Source of the DNA: Chryseobacterium sp. SNU WT5
GTDB taxonomy: Bacteria > Bacteroidota > Bacteroidia > Flavobacteriales > Weeksellaceae
NCBI RefSeq assembly: GCF_007362475.1
Contig: NZ_CP041687.1
Span: 2,418,001 to 2,482,000 of the forward strand
Length of the DNA stretch: 64,000 nt
Direction: 5' to 3'
Below, in pieces: positions 1-8,664 of this stretch. A model generated the notes under the pieces. The model had not been told where the DNA came from. It made no database searches and was given only the letters and a program-made list of their open reading frames with translations. Position 1 is the stretch's first letter. Every line of letters begins with the position of its first letter. The position numbers and the translations under genes are program-made.

Positions 1-58
1 TATTTTTATTAATTTATGTATTTTGGAGGAAGTCTATTTTAGCTTCTTTAGAAGTTCA

Positions 59-140
59 GTGCTGCTGTCCGTTTATTTTTTTTACCATTGCTTTTGCATT
101 TTAAAAAAAGGATGCCACTTCCATCGGGGCTACAGGTTCA
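59..140. repeat. degenerate intergenic repeat, flavobacterial type
   Basis: This gene-free stretch beside idi carries a CTGCTGTCCG block, a T/A-rich middle, then AAAAAAAGGATGCCACTTCC followed by ATCGGGGCTA. From memory, this layout (CTGCT..TCCG, an AT-rich hairpin, GGATGCC...GGGCTA) resembles an intergenic repeat common in Chryseobacterium-like genomes. The middle no longer folds into a clear hairpin, so I read it as a decayed copy. A distantly similar element lies at 25164-25253. Family membership is inferred. Confidence 0.35.
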
Positions 141-186
141 GTCATTTTCTTTTTTGAAAGATTTAGAAATTTCTATGAACTTATAT

Positions 187-699
187 TTAAAGCCTCTCCT
201 TGTATTCTCTCAGAATAATTTTAAACCACTCTGTAAAATGTTCAGGATTAGATTCCATCTCTTGATCCAATGATTCCATAGTAATATATCGGACTTCAGA
301 AACTTCTTCTTCGTTCAAAACAAAGTCACCGTTATAACTTCCGGTGAATACATGATCCAATTCGTGTTCCCAAAGATTTCCACCAACATCCGCTTTGTAG
401 ATAAAATAAAACTTCGGAGACAATTCCATACCTTCAATTCCCAATTCTTCTTTTAGCCTTCGTTGTGCAGCTTCAAGATAAGTTTCATTCATTCTTGGGT
501 GTGAACAAACTGCATTGGTCCATTGGTTCGGCGAATGGTATTTTTCCGCAGCTCTTTTCTGTAATAGAACTTCTCCTTTGTCATTAAACAAAAAAACAGA
601 AAAAGCGCGGTGCAGTATTCCGTTTTCGTGAGCTTTAAGTTTGTCCATCAAACCAAGCACTTCATCATTTTCTGAGATTAAAACTACCTGTTCTTCCAT
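187..699 (-). CDS. idi: isopentenyl-diphosphate delta-isomerase (type 1, Nudix fold)
   Basis: The 170-residue protein matches type 1 IPP isomerase, which interconverts isopentenyl and dimethylallyl diphosphate for isoprenoid (here menaquinone and carotenoid) synthesis in the cytoplasm. Visible signatures are HRAFSVFLFN, the CSHPR motif holding the catalytic Cys, the Nudix-like stretch with RRLKEELGI, and the late WEHELDHVF motif with metal-binding acids. The reading frame opens upstream at 762, but the family begins near MEEQVVLIS. A TAnnTTTG promoter element at 706-713 lies just before the ATG at 699, so I choose that start. It is a single gene facing away from the next one. Confidence 0.93.
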   Translation of the reverse strand: MEEQVVLISENDEVLGLMDKLKAHENGILHRAFSVFLFNDKGEVLLQKRAAEKYHSPNQWTNAVCSHPRMNETYLEAAQRRLKEELGIEGMELSPKFYFIYKADVGGNLWEHELDHVFTGSYNGDFVLNEEEVSEVRYITMESLDQEMESNPEHFTEWFKIILREYKERL

Positions 700-705
700 A
701 GTAGA

Positions 706-713
706 CAAATTTA
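706..713 (-). promoter_or_regulatory. -7 promoter element of idi
   Basis: Read on the minus strand this is TAAATTTG, a perfect match to the Bacteroidota -7 consensus TAnnTTTG. It sits 6 nt before the chosen idi ATG. No TTG -33 element is visible at the usual 19-21 bp spacing. Confidence 0.55.
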
Positions 714-976
714 AGTTTAAAAACTTGAGTAATGAAATTTTTAAGAAATATTTAGCTTTCATAACTTCTTAAATGTTGTTCTAAGTAAGTTATATTTCTT
801 TAGAATTATGAAGTGTTATGTTCTTAAAAAATTAAATAAAAGGGAGAATCTTTACAGAAAACTGATCATTTTTTAACTTTTTAAATTAAATTACTATTCG
901 TAGCTCTTTAAAGAAGCGTTGTTTTTAATTAAACTATTGTTTAAAGTTGTAATTTTAGCCTAATAGATTTTGAGAA

Positions 977-1378
977 ATGGAATTAGAATATAACGAACAT
1001 TTAAGTCCAGTGTTAAAAGGTAATATTAAAAATTACCTGATTGATATTGATGGTACTATTACGGACGATGTACCGAATGAAGAGCCAGAGAGAATGGTTA
1101 CGTGTGAACCGTATTTGGATGCCTTAGAAACAATTAATAAATGGTATGATGAAGGTCATAATATTTGCTTTTTCACGTCCCGTACCGATGATTTAAAACA
1201 GATAACAATTGAGTGGCTCGATAAACATGGTTTCAAATACCACAGCGTTTTATGTGGCAAACCACGGGGTGGCAATTACCATTGGATTGATAACCACATC
1301 GTAAAAGCGACTCGTTTCAATGGAAAGTTTACTGATTTAATACAAAAACAAGTGAAGATTGAGGTCTTTAAAGATTAA
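977..1378 (+). CDS. HAD-superfamily phosphatase, small, serA-linked
   Basis: This 133-residue protein has the HAD core. Motif I is LIDIDGTITDD near residues 22-32 with the nucleophile Asp, motif II is FFTSRTDD near 65-72, a conserved Lys follows in CGKPRGG, and motif IV is WIDNH near 103-107. There is no large cap domain, so it may act on a sizeable or polymer-linked substrate. It ends 8 bp before serA on the same strand, which suggests co-transcription. Small HAD proteins like this are sometimes labelled phosphoheptose-related in databases. The substrate is unknown, and a role as the missing phosphoserine phosphatase is only a guess from position. Confidence 0.75.
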   Translation: MELEYNEHLSPVLKGNIKNYLIDIDGTITDDVPNEEPERMVTCEPYLDALETINKWYDEGHNICFFTSRTDDLKQITIEWLDKHGFKYHSVLCGKPRGGNYHWIDNHIVKATRFNGKFTDLIQKQVKIEVFKD

Positions 1379-1386
1379 ATATACAA

Positions 1387-2346
1387 ATGAAGATATTAGC
1401 AAATGACGGTTTAGATCAATCAGGAATTGAGGCATTAACCGAGAAAGGTTTTGAAGTAATCACTACCAAAGTTCCGCAGGAATTTCTAGCTGATTTTATT
1501 AACGATCAACAAGTTCGAACCTTATTAGTAAGAAGTGCGACGGAGGTTAGAAAAGAACTTATTGATGCGTGTCCATGTTTGGAAATAATTGGTCGCGGTG
1601 GGGTAGGAATGGATAATATTGATGTCGATTACGCACGGTCAAAAAATATTCATGTAATTAATACCCCGGCCGCTTCTTCAGCTTCCGTTGCAGAATTGGT
1701 ATTTGCCCATTTATTCAGTGGCGCCAGGTTCCTACAGGATTCCAATAGAAGAATGCCTTTAATTGGGAATTCCGCTTTCAACCAATTAAAGAAAGAATAT
1801 GCTGGTGGCATTGAACTTCGTGACAAAACCATCGGAATTATCGGAATGGGCAGAATAGGACAGGAAGTTGCTAGAATTGCATTGGGATTAGGAATGCGTG
1901 TTGTCGCTGCAGATAATAATATTGGCAAAGCAACTATTAAAGTCAAATTTTATAACAATCAATTTATTAATGTGGATATCGACACAGAACCTTTGGAAGA
2001 TGTTTTGAAGCATGCAGATTTTATTACACTTCACGTGCCCGCACAAAAAGATGGCTGTATGATTGGTGCGGCAGAGATTGCTAAAATGAAAGATGGTGTG
2101 GCGATTATTAATTGCAGCAGGGGTGGAGTTGTTCATGAAAAAGACCTGATTAAAGCCCTTGATTCTGGAAAGGTTTCGTTTGCAGGCCTGGATGTTTTTG
2201 ATAATGAACCAACTCCAGGTAAGGACATTTTAGATCATACAAAAATTTCTTTAACTCCCCACACCGGAGCCTCCACGTTGGAAGCACAAGATAGGATCGG
2301 GCTTTCACTTGCAGAGCAGATCTGCAGTATTTTACAGGTATACTAA
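1387..2346 (+). CDS. serA: D-3-phosphoglycerate dehydrogenase
   Basis: The 319-residue protein belongs to the D-isomer 2-hydroxyacid dehydrogenases and probably oxidises 3-phosphoglycerate to 3-phosphohydroxypyruvate, the first step of serine synthesis. It has the early substrate-loop motif IGRGGVGMDNID, the NAD-binding GMGRIGQEVA near residue 157, the NCSRGGVVHE arginine motif, the GLDVFDNEP acid motif and the TPHTGAST histidine motif. It lacks a C-terminal ACT domain, so it is the short form without serine feedback of the classical kind. It follows the HAD gene by 8 bp and ends at a strong bidirectional hairpin. Another hydroxyacid substrate is possible but less likely. Confidence 0.88.
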   Translation: MKILANDGLDQSGIEALTEKGFEVITTKVPQEFLADFINDQQVRTLLVRSATEVRKELIDACPCLEIIGRGGVGMDNIDVDYARSKNIHVINTPAASSASVAELVFAHLFSGARFLQDSNRRMPLIGNSAFNQLKKEYAGGIELRDKTIGIIGMGRIGQEVARIALGLGMRVVAADNNIGKATIKVKFYNNQFINVDIDTEPLEDVLKHADFITLHVPAQKDGCMIGAAEIAKMKDGVAIINCSRGGVVHEKDLIKALDSGKVSFAGLDVFDNEPTPGKDILDHTKISLTPHTGASTLEAQDRIGLSLAEQICSILQVY

Positions 2347-2353
2347 AAAGAGA

Positions 2354-2379
2354 AAGACGCACTATGAGGTGCGTCTTTT
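2354..2379. terminator. bidirectional terminator between serA and mscL
   Basis: The stem AAGACGCAC pairs with GTGCGTCTT around a 6-nt loop and is followed by T residues. A matching A-run on the other side lets it serve convergent mscL as well. Confidence 0.8.
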
Positions 2380-2400
2380 GTATGTTGAGCTAAATTTTTA

Positions 2401-2772
2401 TTATTTAGTTTTCAGTAGATCTCTAATTTCCATTAATAATTCTTCCTGAGATGGTCCAGCTGGAGCAGCTTCGGGAGCAGGTTTCTGCATTTTGTTTGCA
2501 CCTTTGATCAACCAGAATAGGACAATTGCAATACATAAAAAGCTGATGACGGCAGATAAAAAGTTTCCATACATAACACCATTCCAACTTAGTTTCGCAA
2601 TATCTTCTGCACCTGCAGCTTTTAAGGCTGGATTTAATAATAGTGGAGTTATGACATCTTCAACTAGCGATGATACTATTTTACCAAAAGCTGCACCAAT
2701 AATCACCCCTACTGCTAGATCCATTACATTTCCTTTAAATGCAAAGTCTTTAAACTCTTGTACAATTCCCAT
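2401..2772 (-). CDS. mscL: large-conductance mechanosensitive channel
   Basis: The 123-residue protein is MscL, the homopentameric inner-membrane pore that opens under membrane tension to release solutes on hypo-osmotic shock. The N-terminal helix and TM1 are typical (FKDFAFKGNVMDLAVGVIIG). TM2 lies near residues 70-90 (FLCIAIVLFWLI). A charged cytoplasmic helix closes the protein, ending in LLMEIRDLLKTK. The spacer before that helix is rich in Pro and Ala (PAPEAAPAGP). Length fits the family. It converges on serA and shares its terminator. Confidence 0.95.
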   Translation of the reverse strand: MGIVQEFKDFAFKGNVMDLAVGVIIGAAFGKIVSSLVEDVITPLLLNPALKAAGAEDIAKLSWNGVMYGNFLSAVISFLCIAIVLFWLIKGANKMQKPAPEAAPAGPSQEELLMEIRDLLKTK

Positions 2773-2914
2773 AATTTTATTCTTAAATGTTTAAGTCGTA
2801 AATTTAATATTTTATTTTATACTTTTAGCTTTAAATCAAAGAGATGTTAAAAAATAAATAGGAATAATTTTCTATATTTCAATTATTTATAGGTTCTTAA
2901 CAATTTTTAATCAA

Positions 2915-2922
2915 TAAATTTG
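2915..2922 (+). promoter_or_regulatory. -7 promoter element of nnr
   Basis: TAAATTTG matches TAnnTTTG exactly and stops 2 nt before the ATG. The mRNA would begin at or just inside the start codon unless another promoter is used. No TTG -33 element is seen. Confidence 0.4.
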
Positions 2923-2924
2923 AT

Positions 2925-4418
2925 ATGAAACTCTTTTCCGCACAACAGATCAAACAGTGGGACGAATATACCGTCGAACATCAACTAATTTCGTCTTTAG
3001 CTTTAATGGAACGTGCTGCTATTTCCTGCGTGGATTGGTTGATTCAGAGATTTAGAAAAAATGAAACTTTCGTATTATTCTGTGGGAATGGAAATAATGG
3101 CGGAGATGGTTTTGCTATTGCAAGATTATTATATGAAAAAGGATATAATGTTGACGTGTTTTGTGATCAACAATTACCATTTTCGAAAGATGCTGCGGCT
3201 AATTTTAAAAAATGCAAATCAATTTCTGCAATTGCTTTACATGCTTTTTCAGCGGTTACTAGGTTTTGCTTTGATAAAAATACAGTGTTGGTTGATGCGC
3301 TGTTAGGGACTGGACTGAATAGAAATGTAGAAGGTGAACTTGCCAAATTGATCACTTTTATAAATAATGAAGATCTGATAAAAGTTTCTATCGATTTACC
3401 TTCCGGATTAAGAGCTGATGAAATGACTTGTGAAAATGCAGTGATTTTTCAAGCAGATGATACTTTAACTTTTCAGAGTTGGAAGAAATCCTTGCTTCAT
3501 CCAGAAACCGGATGCTATGCTGGGAATGTTCATTTGCTTGATATTAAGTTGGATCAAAATTTTCTTTTATCAGAAAACACGAATGAGTTTAGTATTGATG
3601 AACAGCTTATAAAAGGTATTTACAAACCACGAAAAGAATTCTCTCACAAAGGAACTTATGGTAAAACCACGATCATTGCCGGAAGTTTTGGTAAAATAGG
3701 CGCCGCAATTTTCGCTACGAAAGCAGCGATGAAATCTGGAAGTGGATTAACGTTTATTCTGGCTCCAAAATGTGGTTATGAAATTTTGCAAAGCAATTGT
3801 CCTGAAGCCATGTTTGTGCCTGGCGGACAGAATGATATTACGGCTTTTCCGATTGAACGGGATTCCGTGGTTGGCATTGGTTCAGGTATGGGAACTCATG
3901 ACAAAACAGAGATAGCATTTTTAAAATTTCTAAAAAACGGTATTAAACCATTGGTTTTGGATGCGGATGCGTTAAATATTCTTGCGAAAAATCCCAGTTA
4001 CTTGTCATTTATTCCGGAGAATTCAATTATTACTCCTCATCCGAAAGAGTTTGAAAGGCTTTTCGGAAAGACTAAAAATTCTTTTGAAAGATTAATTTTA
4101 GCCCGGGAAAAAGCTTTAGCACTTAAAATTTTTATTGTCTTAAAAGATCATCATACCCAAATCATCACACCCGGAAAGCAAATTTTTTATAATAGTACTG
4201 GAAATTCCGGAATGGCAAAAGGCGGAAGTGGAGATGCCCTTTTGGGAATTATAACTTCTCTTTTAGCACAAAATTATTCGTCAGAGGATGCCGCGATTTT
4301 TGGCGTTTGGCTTCATGGAAAAGCAGGTGATTTCGCAGCTGCAAAGTATTCTAAGGAAGCAATGTTGCCGACGGATTTAATTGACCAGCTGGGAAATGTT
4401 TTCAAATTTCTAGCATAA
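2925..4418 (+). CDS. nnr: bifunctional NAD(P)H-hydrate epimerase / ADP-dependent dehydratase
   Basis: This 497-residue protein repairs NADHX and NADPHX, the hydrated and inactive forms of the cofactors. The N-terminal YjeF_N epimerase domain (about 1-215) carries GNGNNGGDGFAIARLL and an Asp-containing LVDALLGTGL. The C-terminal ribokinase-like dehydratase domain (about 225-497) carries VGIGSGMG, LDADALNIL, TPHPKEFERL and the GSGDALLGI active-site loop. Both domains look complete. The frame begins MKLFSAQQIKQWD, which is the usual start for the family. It is a single gene converging with lgt. Confidence 0.93.
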   Translation: MKLFSAQQIKQWDEYTVEHQLISSLALMERAAISCVDWLIQRFRKNETFVLFCGNGNNGGDGFAIARLLYEKGYNVDVFCDQQLPFSKDAAANFKKCKSISAIALHAFSAVTRFCFDKNTVLVDALLGTGLNRNVEGELAKLITFINNEDLIKVSIDLPSGLRADEMTCENAVIFQADDTLTFQSWKKSLLHPETGCYAGNVHLLDIKLDQNFLLSENTNEFSIDEQLIKGIYKPRKEFSHKGTYGKTTIIAGSFGKIGAAIFATKAAMKSGSGLTFILAPKCGYEILQSNCPEAMFVPGGQNDITAFPIERDSVVGIGSGMGTHDKTEIAFLKFLKNGIKPLVLDADALNILAKNPSYLSFIPENSIITPHPKEFERLFGKTKNSFERLILAREKALALKIFIVLKDHHTQIITPGKQIFYNSTGNSGMAKGGSGDALLGIITSLLAQNYSSEDAAIFGVWLHGKAGDFAAAKYSKEAMLPTDLIDQLGNVFKFLA

Positions 4419-4420
4419 AA

Positions 4421-4446
4421 AATCCTTCCAAAAATTTGAAAGGATT
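4421..4446. terminator. hairpin between nnr and lgt
   Basis: AATCCTT pairs with AAGGATT across a 12-nt loop right after the nnr stop. It is weak, but placed to serve both convergent genes. Confidence 0.45.
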
Positions 4447-4473
4447 GTAAATTTATTGAATATTCATTACCAT

Positions 4474-5343
4474 TTAATCAGGTTTTTCATTTTCAGCTTC
4501 TGTAATCATCCTGTTTTTTGAAGTCAGCATAATCACTACTCCTGCAATCATAAAAGGTATTGACAAGATCTGCCCGGTGTTTAAGCCTGCAAAATGGATA
4601 AATTCATCACCTTGAGGTTCTTTTAAGTATTCTACAAAGAAACGTATCGCCCATAATAGGATGAAGAACAAACCGAATAGCCAGCCTTGCTGGTATTTTT
4701 TGCGGGTATAGCGGTATAAAATCCAAAGTAGAATGAATAGTAAAAAGTATCCGGTAGCTTCAAATAATTGAGTTGGGTAGCGCGGAACAATTGCACCATA
4801 TTCAGAGCTTTGCTGTGGAAACAGAATCGCAAAAGGTGAACTTTCCGGTGCTGGTTTACCAATGATCTCGGAGTTGAAGAAATTCCCAATTCTTACGAAT
4901 GCACCGCCGAGCGCAACCGGAATTCCAATGCGGTCATAAACCCAAAAAGGATTCTTCTTGATAATTTTAAAAGAATAATAAAGCGTTGTAAAGATTAAAG
5001 CGATAGTTGCTCCATGACTTGCTAATCCTGAGAATCCAGTGAATTCTAACGTCGGTTTTGTCCTGATTGGTAGAAATACCGACCAAAAATCCTCTTTGAA
5101 AAGTTCTGGTTGATAAAAAATCACGTGTCCTAATCTAGCACCCAATATGGTTCCGATCAAAGTCCAGGTGAACAGAGGTTCTACATATTTGAGATTGACT
5201 TTATCGATGGTGTAAATTTTCGTCATTAGAAAATAACCTAATCCAAAGGCGAAAATAAACATCAAACTATAAAAATGAAGCGTAACCGGACCTAAATGTA
5301 TTCCTGTTGACGGATCCCAAGTTGTGTATAATAATGTCAGCAT
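4474..5343 (-). CDS. lgt: prolipoprotein diacylglyceryl transferase
   Basis: Lgt moves a diacylglyceryl group from phosphatidylglycerol to the lipobox Cys of prolipoproteins in the inner membrane, the first step of lipoprotein maturation. The 289-residue protein has about seven hydrophobic segments. It holds the family marks GLASHGAT, the signature RIGNFFNSEIIGKPA near residues 151-165, the YPTQLFEATGYF stretch, and a late RFFVEYLKEPQ. The likely clients nearby are GldJ and the amidase at 50.1 kb. It is followed on the same strand order by no close partner; yidD lies 72 bp upstream on the same strand. Confidence 0.95.
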   Translation of the reverse strand: MLTLLYTTWDPSTGIHLGPVTLHFYSLMFIFAFGLGYFLMTKIYTIDKVNLKYVEPLFTWTLIGTILGARLGHVIFYQPELFKEDFWSVFLPIRTKPTLEFTGFSGLASHGATIALIFTTLYYSFKIIKKNPFWVYDRIGIPVALGGAFVRIGNFFNSEIIGKPAPESSPFAILFPQQSSEYGAIVPRYPTQLFEATGYFLLFILLWILYRYTRKKYQQGWLFGLFFILLWAIRFFVEYLKEPQGDEFIHFAGLNTGQILSIPFMIAGVVIMLTSKNRMITEAENEKPD

Positions 5344-5415
5344 ATATTTAATTCAAAAATTTAAAATTTAATTTGATAATGTTCTTCGTTTATTTTTTTT
5401 CTGTAACCTTCTTCC

Positions 5416-5652
5416 TTATTGATTTTTCGGTGGAACAGGGTCGTAGCCTTCTCCGCCCCACGGATGGCATCTTGCTATTCTTTTAGAACCCAGCCATAAT
5501 CCTTTAATTGGGCCATGAATTTTGAGCGCTTCGATCATGTAACTGGAACAAGTTGGCTCATACCGGCAGTTTTTTGGTAACAAAGGTGAAATGAACCATT
5601 GATAAAATCTGATCAGCACAATCAGTGGAAAAGAGATGATTTTATTGAACAT
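5416..5652 (-). CDS. yidD: membrane protein insertion efficiency factor YidD
   Basis: The 78-residue protein matches the YidD/Haemolytic family, a small membrane-associated protein that helps YidC-dependent insertion. The N-terminal amphipathic or membrane helix is followed by [25 protein letters not shown] with three family cysteines counting the later one, and [14 protein letters not shown]. The frame opens at a TTG at 5661, but that TTG belongs to the promoter element at 5659-5666. I therefore start at the ATG at 5652 (MFNKIISF). Confidence 0.93.
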   Translation of the reverse strand: MFNKIISFPLIVLIRFYQWFISPLLPKNCRYEPTCSSYMIEALKIHGPIKGLWLGSKRIARCHPWGGEGYDPVPPKNQ

Positions 5653-5658
5653 GCTTTG

Positions 5659-5666
5659 CAAAAATA
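5659..5666 (-). promoter_or_regulatory. -7 promoter element of yidD
   Basis: On the minus strand this reads TATTTTTG, a perfect TAnnTTTG, 6 nt before the chosen ATG. It excludes the upstream TTG as the translation start. Confidence 0.5.
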
Positions 5667-5750
5667 ACTAAATAGTTTAAATTTGTTCTAAGTTTCCACC
5701 GAAACTTCCTTTACTTGTTTCAGAAATACCAAACTCTCAATCTTTTTATC

Positions 5751-7028
5751 TTGAATTCAAATTCTCCTCTTGCTGAAAAACTGCGACCGAAAACTTTAGA
5801 TGAAGTTTTGGGGCAGGAACATTTAACAGGTAAGAATGGACCAATTCGTAAGATGTTAGAGAATGATACTTTGAATTCCTTAATTTTTTGGGGTCCACCT
5901 GGTACCGGAAAAACAACTCTGGCAGAAATAATCTCTGAAACATCACGAAGAAAATTCTATAAACTTTCCGCAGTTTCAAGTGGAGTCAAGGATGTACGGG
6001 AAGTGATTGACGAGGCGAAAAGACAAAATTTGTTCTCAGGAAAATCACCAATTTTGTTCATTGATGAGATTCACCGTTTCAATAAATCACAACAGGATTC
6101 ATTGCTTCATGCAGTAGAAAAAGGATGGGTCGTTTTGATGGGTGCAACTACTGAAAATCCAAGTTTTGAAATTGTTTCTGCATTGCTTTCCCGGTCTCAA
6201 GTCTATGTGTTGAAGGCTTTGGATTATGAAAAACTGGAAGAACTGATTGCTATTTCATTAAATCAATATAATAATCTTGAGAAAACAGATTTTAGTATAG
6301 AGGATCATGAAGCGCTTATTCAATATTCAGGAGGAGATGCTCGTAAGTTGATTAATGCCGTCGAAAATGTGTTAAATCAATTTAAAAATTCTGATAAGAA
6401 AGAAATTAACAATCAAGATGTGCTCTCGGTTTTACAAGAAACTATGGCGCTTTATGATAAAAATGGAGAGCAACATTATGATATAATCTCTGCATTCATT
6501 AAATCGATGCGTGGATCTGATCCTAATGGCGCGGTTTATTGGCTAGCGAGAATGTTGGTTGGTGGTGAAGATATTAAATTTATTGCCAGAAGAATGCTCA
6601 TTTTGGCCTCAGAAGATATTGGTTTGGCAAATCCGAATGCATTGGTTATTGCAAATAATTGTTTTCAGGCAGTTAATGTAATTGGGAATCCTGAAGCCAG
6701 AATTTTATTGAGTGAGACCGCTGTTTATTTGGCGGTTTCTCCAAAGAGTAATTCTACCTATGTAGCTATTAATGATGCGATTGCCAACGTTAAAAAAACT
6801 GGAAACTTACCTGTTCCTTTGCATTTAAGAAATGCGCCAACAAAGTTAATGAAGGATCTAAATTACGGCAAAGATTATGGTTATGCTCACTCTCACGAAG
6901 GTAACTTTGTAGATTTAGAATTTTTACCGGAAGAGATTATTGGAACTCAGTTTTATAAACCAGGTGCTAATGCCACGGAGAATAAAATTGCGGAGCAACT
7001 GAAAAAGAAATGGAAAGACAAATATTAA
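5751..7028 (+). CDS. rarA: replication-associated recombination protein RarA (MgsA-type AAA+ ATPase)
   Basis: RarA is a clamp-loader-like AAA+ ATPase that acts at stalled replication forks. Walker A is GPPGTGKTT, Walker B is LFIDEIHRF with the arginine-rich NKSQQD that follows, and sensor 1 is GATTENPSF. The C-terminal tetramerisation part holds MRGSDPNGAVYWLARML and ASEDIGLANP. No ATG opens the frame. The family usually starts a few residues before PLAEKLRP, so I prefer the TTG at 5751 (425 residues) to the TTG at 5715. Translation from TTG may keep its level low. Confidence 0.9.
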   Translation: MNSNSPLAEKLRPKTLDEVLGQEHLTGKNGPIRKMLENDTLNSLIFWGPPGTGKTTLAEIISETSRRKFYKLSAVSSGVKDVREVIDEAKRQNLFSGKSPILFIDEIHRFNKSQQDSLLHAVEKGWVVLMGATTENPSFEIVSALLSRSQVYVLKALDYEKLEELIAISLNQYNNLEKTDFSIEDHEALIQYSGGDARKLINAVENVLNQFKNSDKKEINNQDVLSVLQETMALYDKNGEQHYDIISAFIKSMRGSDPNGAVYWLARMLVGGEDIKFIARRMLILASEDIGLANPNALVIANNCFQAVNVIGNPEARILLSETAVYLAVSPKSNSTYVAINDAIANVKKTGNLPVPLHLRNAPTKLMKDLNYGKDYGYAHSHEGNFVDLEFLPEEIIGTQFYKPGANATENKIAEQLKKKWKDKY

Positions 7029-7053
7029 GAATTAGCTTTTTATAGATGTGAAA

Positions 7054-7893
7054 TTAACTTTCCAGTAAATATTCGTTATAATGACCTATGAATTTTACGA
7101 TTACACCTATTGAATCCAATTCTTCCAGCGCATTTTTTGATAAAATTGGATGCCATTCATTCGCCACATTAATGAAGAAGAAATAATTTCCTAATCCTGT
7201 TTTTAAAGTTCGGCTTTCTATTTTTGATAGATTCATTTTACGCCAGGCAAAAATAGAAAGAACCTGATGTAAGCCACCTGCATGATCTTCAGGCAACGTT
7301 ATTAATAAAGAGGTTTTCTCGGATGTTTTAGGAAAGGAGAGTTCTAAGCAATTTTGCTTTTTAGAGATCACGATAAACCTGGTGTGGTTTTGTTCAAAGT
7401 CCTGAATATTCTCTTTGATTACTTTTAAGCCATATAATTTGGCAGCATAAGAATTGGCAATAGACGCCCATTTTTCTTGTGGATTTTCTGAAACTAACTT
7501 TGCCGCTGCAGCAGTTGAACTAAAATCCCGCGTAGCAATATCTTTAAAGTGATCTTGACGAAAATGAAAAGTTTGTGCTAAAGCTTGTGGATGGGAAATA
7601 ATAGTGTCAAAATTTTCATTTTGTGGATGAATCATTAAATGATGAGAAATGGGCATCACGACTTCTGTTTCAATCTGTATTCCATCAAAATCATACAAAT
7701 AATCCAAGGTCATAGAAACTGTTCCTTCAATAGAATTTTCCAGTGGAACAACTGCTTTGTCAACAACTCCACACTTTACCGCATTAAAACAGTCAATAAT
7801 GCTGGATTGCGGAATTAGATCTTAATCAGGGAAAATTTGTGAACAGGCAAGTTGGGTGAAGCTTGCATGAGGTCCGAGGAAAGCGATATTCAT
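7054..7893 (-). pseudogene. pheA: prephenate dehydratase interrupted by an in-frame TAA
   Basis: Reading from the ATG at 7891-7893 gives MNIAFLGPHASFTQLACSQI, a typical prephenate dehydratase N-terminus. The frame meets TAA at 7822-7824 (codon 24) and then continues without a shift through DLIPQSSIIDCFNAV, VVPLENSIEGTV, the catalytic TRF motif (NHTRFIVIS) and a C-terminal ACT domain with HAGGLHQVLSIFAWRKMNL and KIESR. The whole frame spans 279 codons, normal for the family. Homologues usually have an acidic residue where the stop lies, so a GAA to TAA change explains it. The stop-free part from the ATG at 7713 encodes 219 residues but lacks the N-terminal part of the catalytic domain. Possible readings are a true nonsense mutation (phenylalanine need), readthrough, or a sequencing error. 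Confidence 0.85.
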
Positions 7894-7897
7894 TTAG

Positions 7898-7905
7898 CAA
7901 AAATA
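7898..7905 (-). promoter_or_regulatory. -7 promoter element of pheA
   Basis: The minus strand reads TATTTTTG, 4 nt before the original pheA ATG at 7893. This supports 7893 as the ancestral start rather than the internal ATG at 7713. Confidence 0.55.
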
Positions 7906-7992
7906 AAAAAGACACTTGAATAGCGTGTAACGATCTTGACTTTTTTTCTTTAAATCATTGGATTTTCTGAATTTTATCGATCACAAGGAAAA

Positions 7993-8015
7993 AATCCGCA
8001 CAATTTGTACGGATT
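7993..8015 (-). terminator. terminator after the 8046-8468 gene
   Basis: AATCCG pairs with CGGATT around an 11-nt loop, with an A-run on the plus side that gives a U-run in the minus-strand transcript. It separates this gene from pheA. Confidence 0.6.
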
Positions 8016-8045
8016 ATATTTTGAATCTTAGAAAGATAAGTTCTT

Positions 8046-8468
8046 TTAAAGGTCATTCATAAGCGATGCAGAAACAGACATTTCTGGTATTGAATAGATG
8101 TGTGATTTGGCACGAACTGCGACGATTTTTTTGATCTGATTCAAATCTTTCGCTTCTTCATTGGTCATATTTTCAAATTCGTAGATCTTCACCACTTTAT
8201 TTAGTTCAAATGCTGTAGTTACATTTTTGAATTCTTCTTCATTTTTAACAGTTACACTTGTAATCAAATTATCATTATTTGAATACATTTTGCTTTGTTC
8301 AACTCCGAAAAGTTTTTTCCAAAAATTTTTCTTTATGGAAGGTGAGTTTTCTTTATCGGTTCTGTAAATAATGTAATCCTGGTTTTTGATTCCGGATTTT
8401 TCTAACCCTGCAGATACTTCTTTGATGTTTTCTTGACTTGGGAAAAGGCCTACAATCGTGTAATTCAT
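8046..8468 (-). CDS. uncharacterised small cytoplasmic protein
   Basis: I do not recognise this 140-residue protein with certainty. It begins MNYTIVGLFPSQENIKEV, a beta-strand and helix pattern like the ferredoxin-like fold of general-stress-protein 17M-type domains that start with a strand and a residue-pairing loop. It has no signal peptide or membrane segment. A lysine-rich middle (KKNFWKKLFGVEQ) separates two halves, and the C-terminus is mixed polar. It stands alone with its own terminator. A stress-related role is only a resemblance. Confidence 0.7.
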   Translation of the reverse strand: MNYTIVGLFPSQENIKEVSAGLEKSGIKNQDYIIYRTDKENSPSIKKNFWKKLFGVEQSKMYSNNDNLITSVTVKNEEEFKNVTTAFELNKVVKIYEFENMTNEEAKDLNQIKKIVAVRAKSHIYSIPEMSVSASLMNDL

Positions 8469-8664
8469 GATAAAGTGTTTTTATTGTTAAATTCTATGCA
8501 AATATACTTCTCAATTATTTGATAAAATTGTATTTCTAATAAATTAACAGAAAGTTGATAAAAATCAGTTAATTTATTATTAATGTCATAATTGTGAATA
8601 GTTGTGTATTATGGGTAATCGCATTTTAGTACCTTTACAATTCATTAATTAAACCGTCATCAAA

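Noticed and set aside
88-273. 61-codon plus-strand frame at the window start
   Set aside because: It runs antisense into the idi gene and through the degenerate repeat; it has no protein features.
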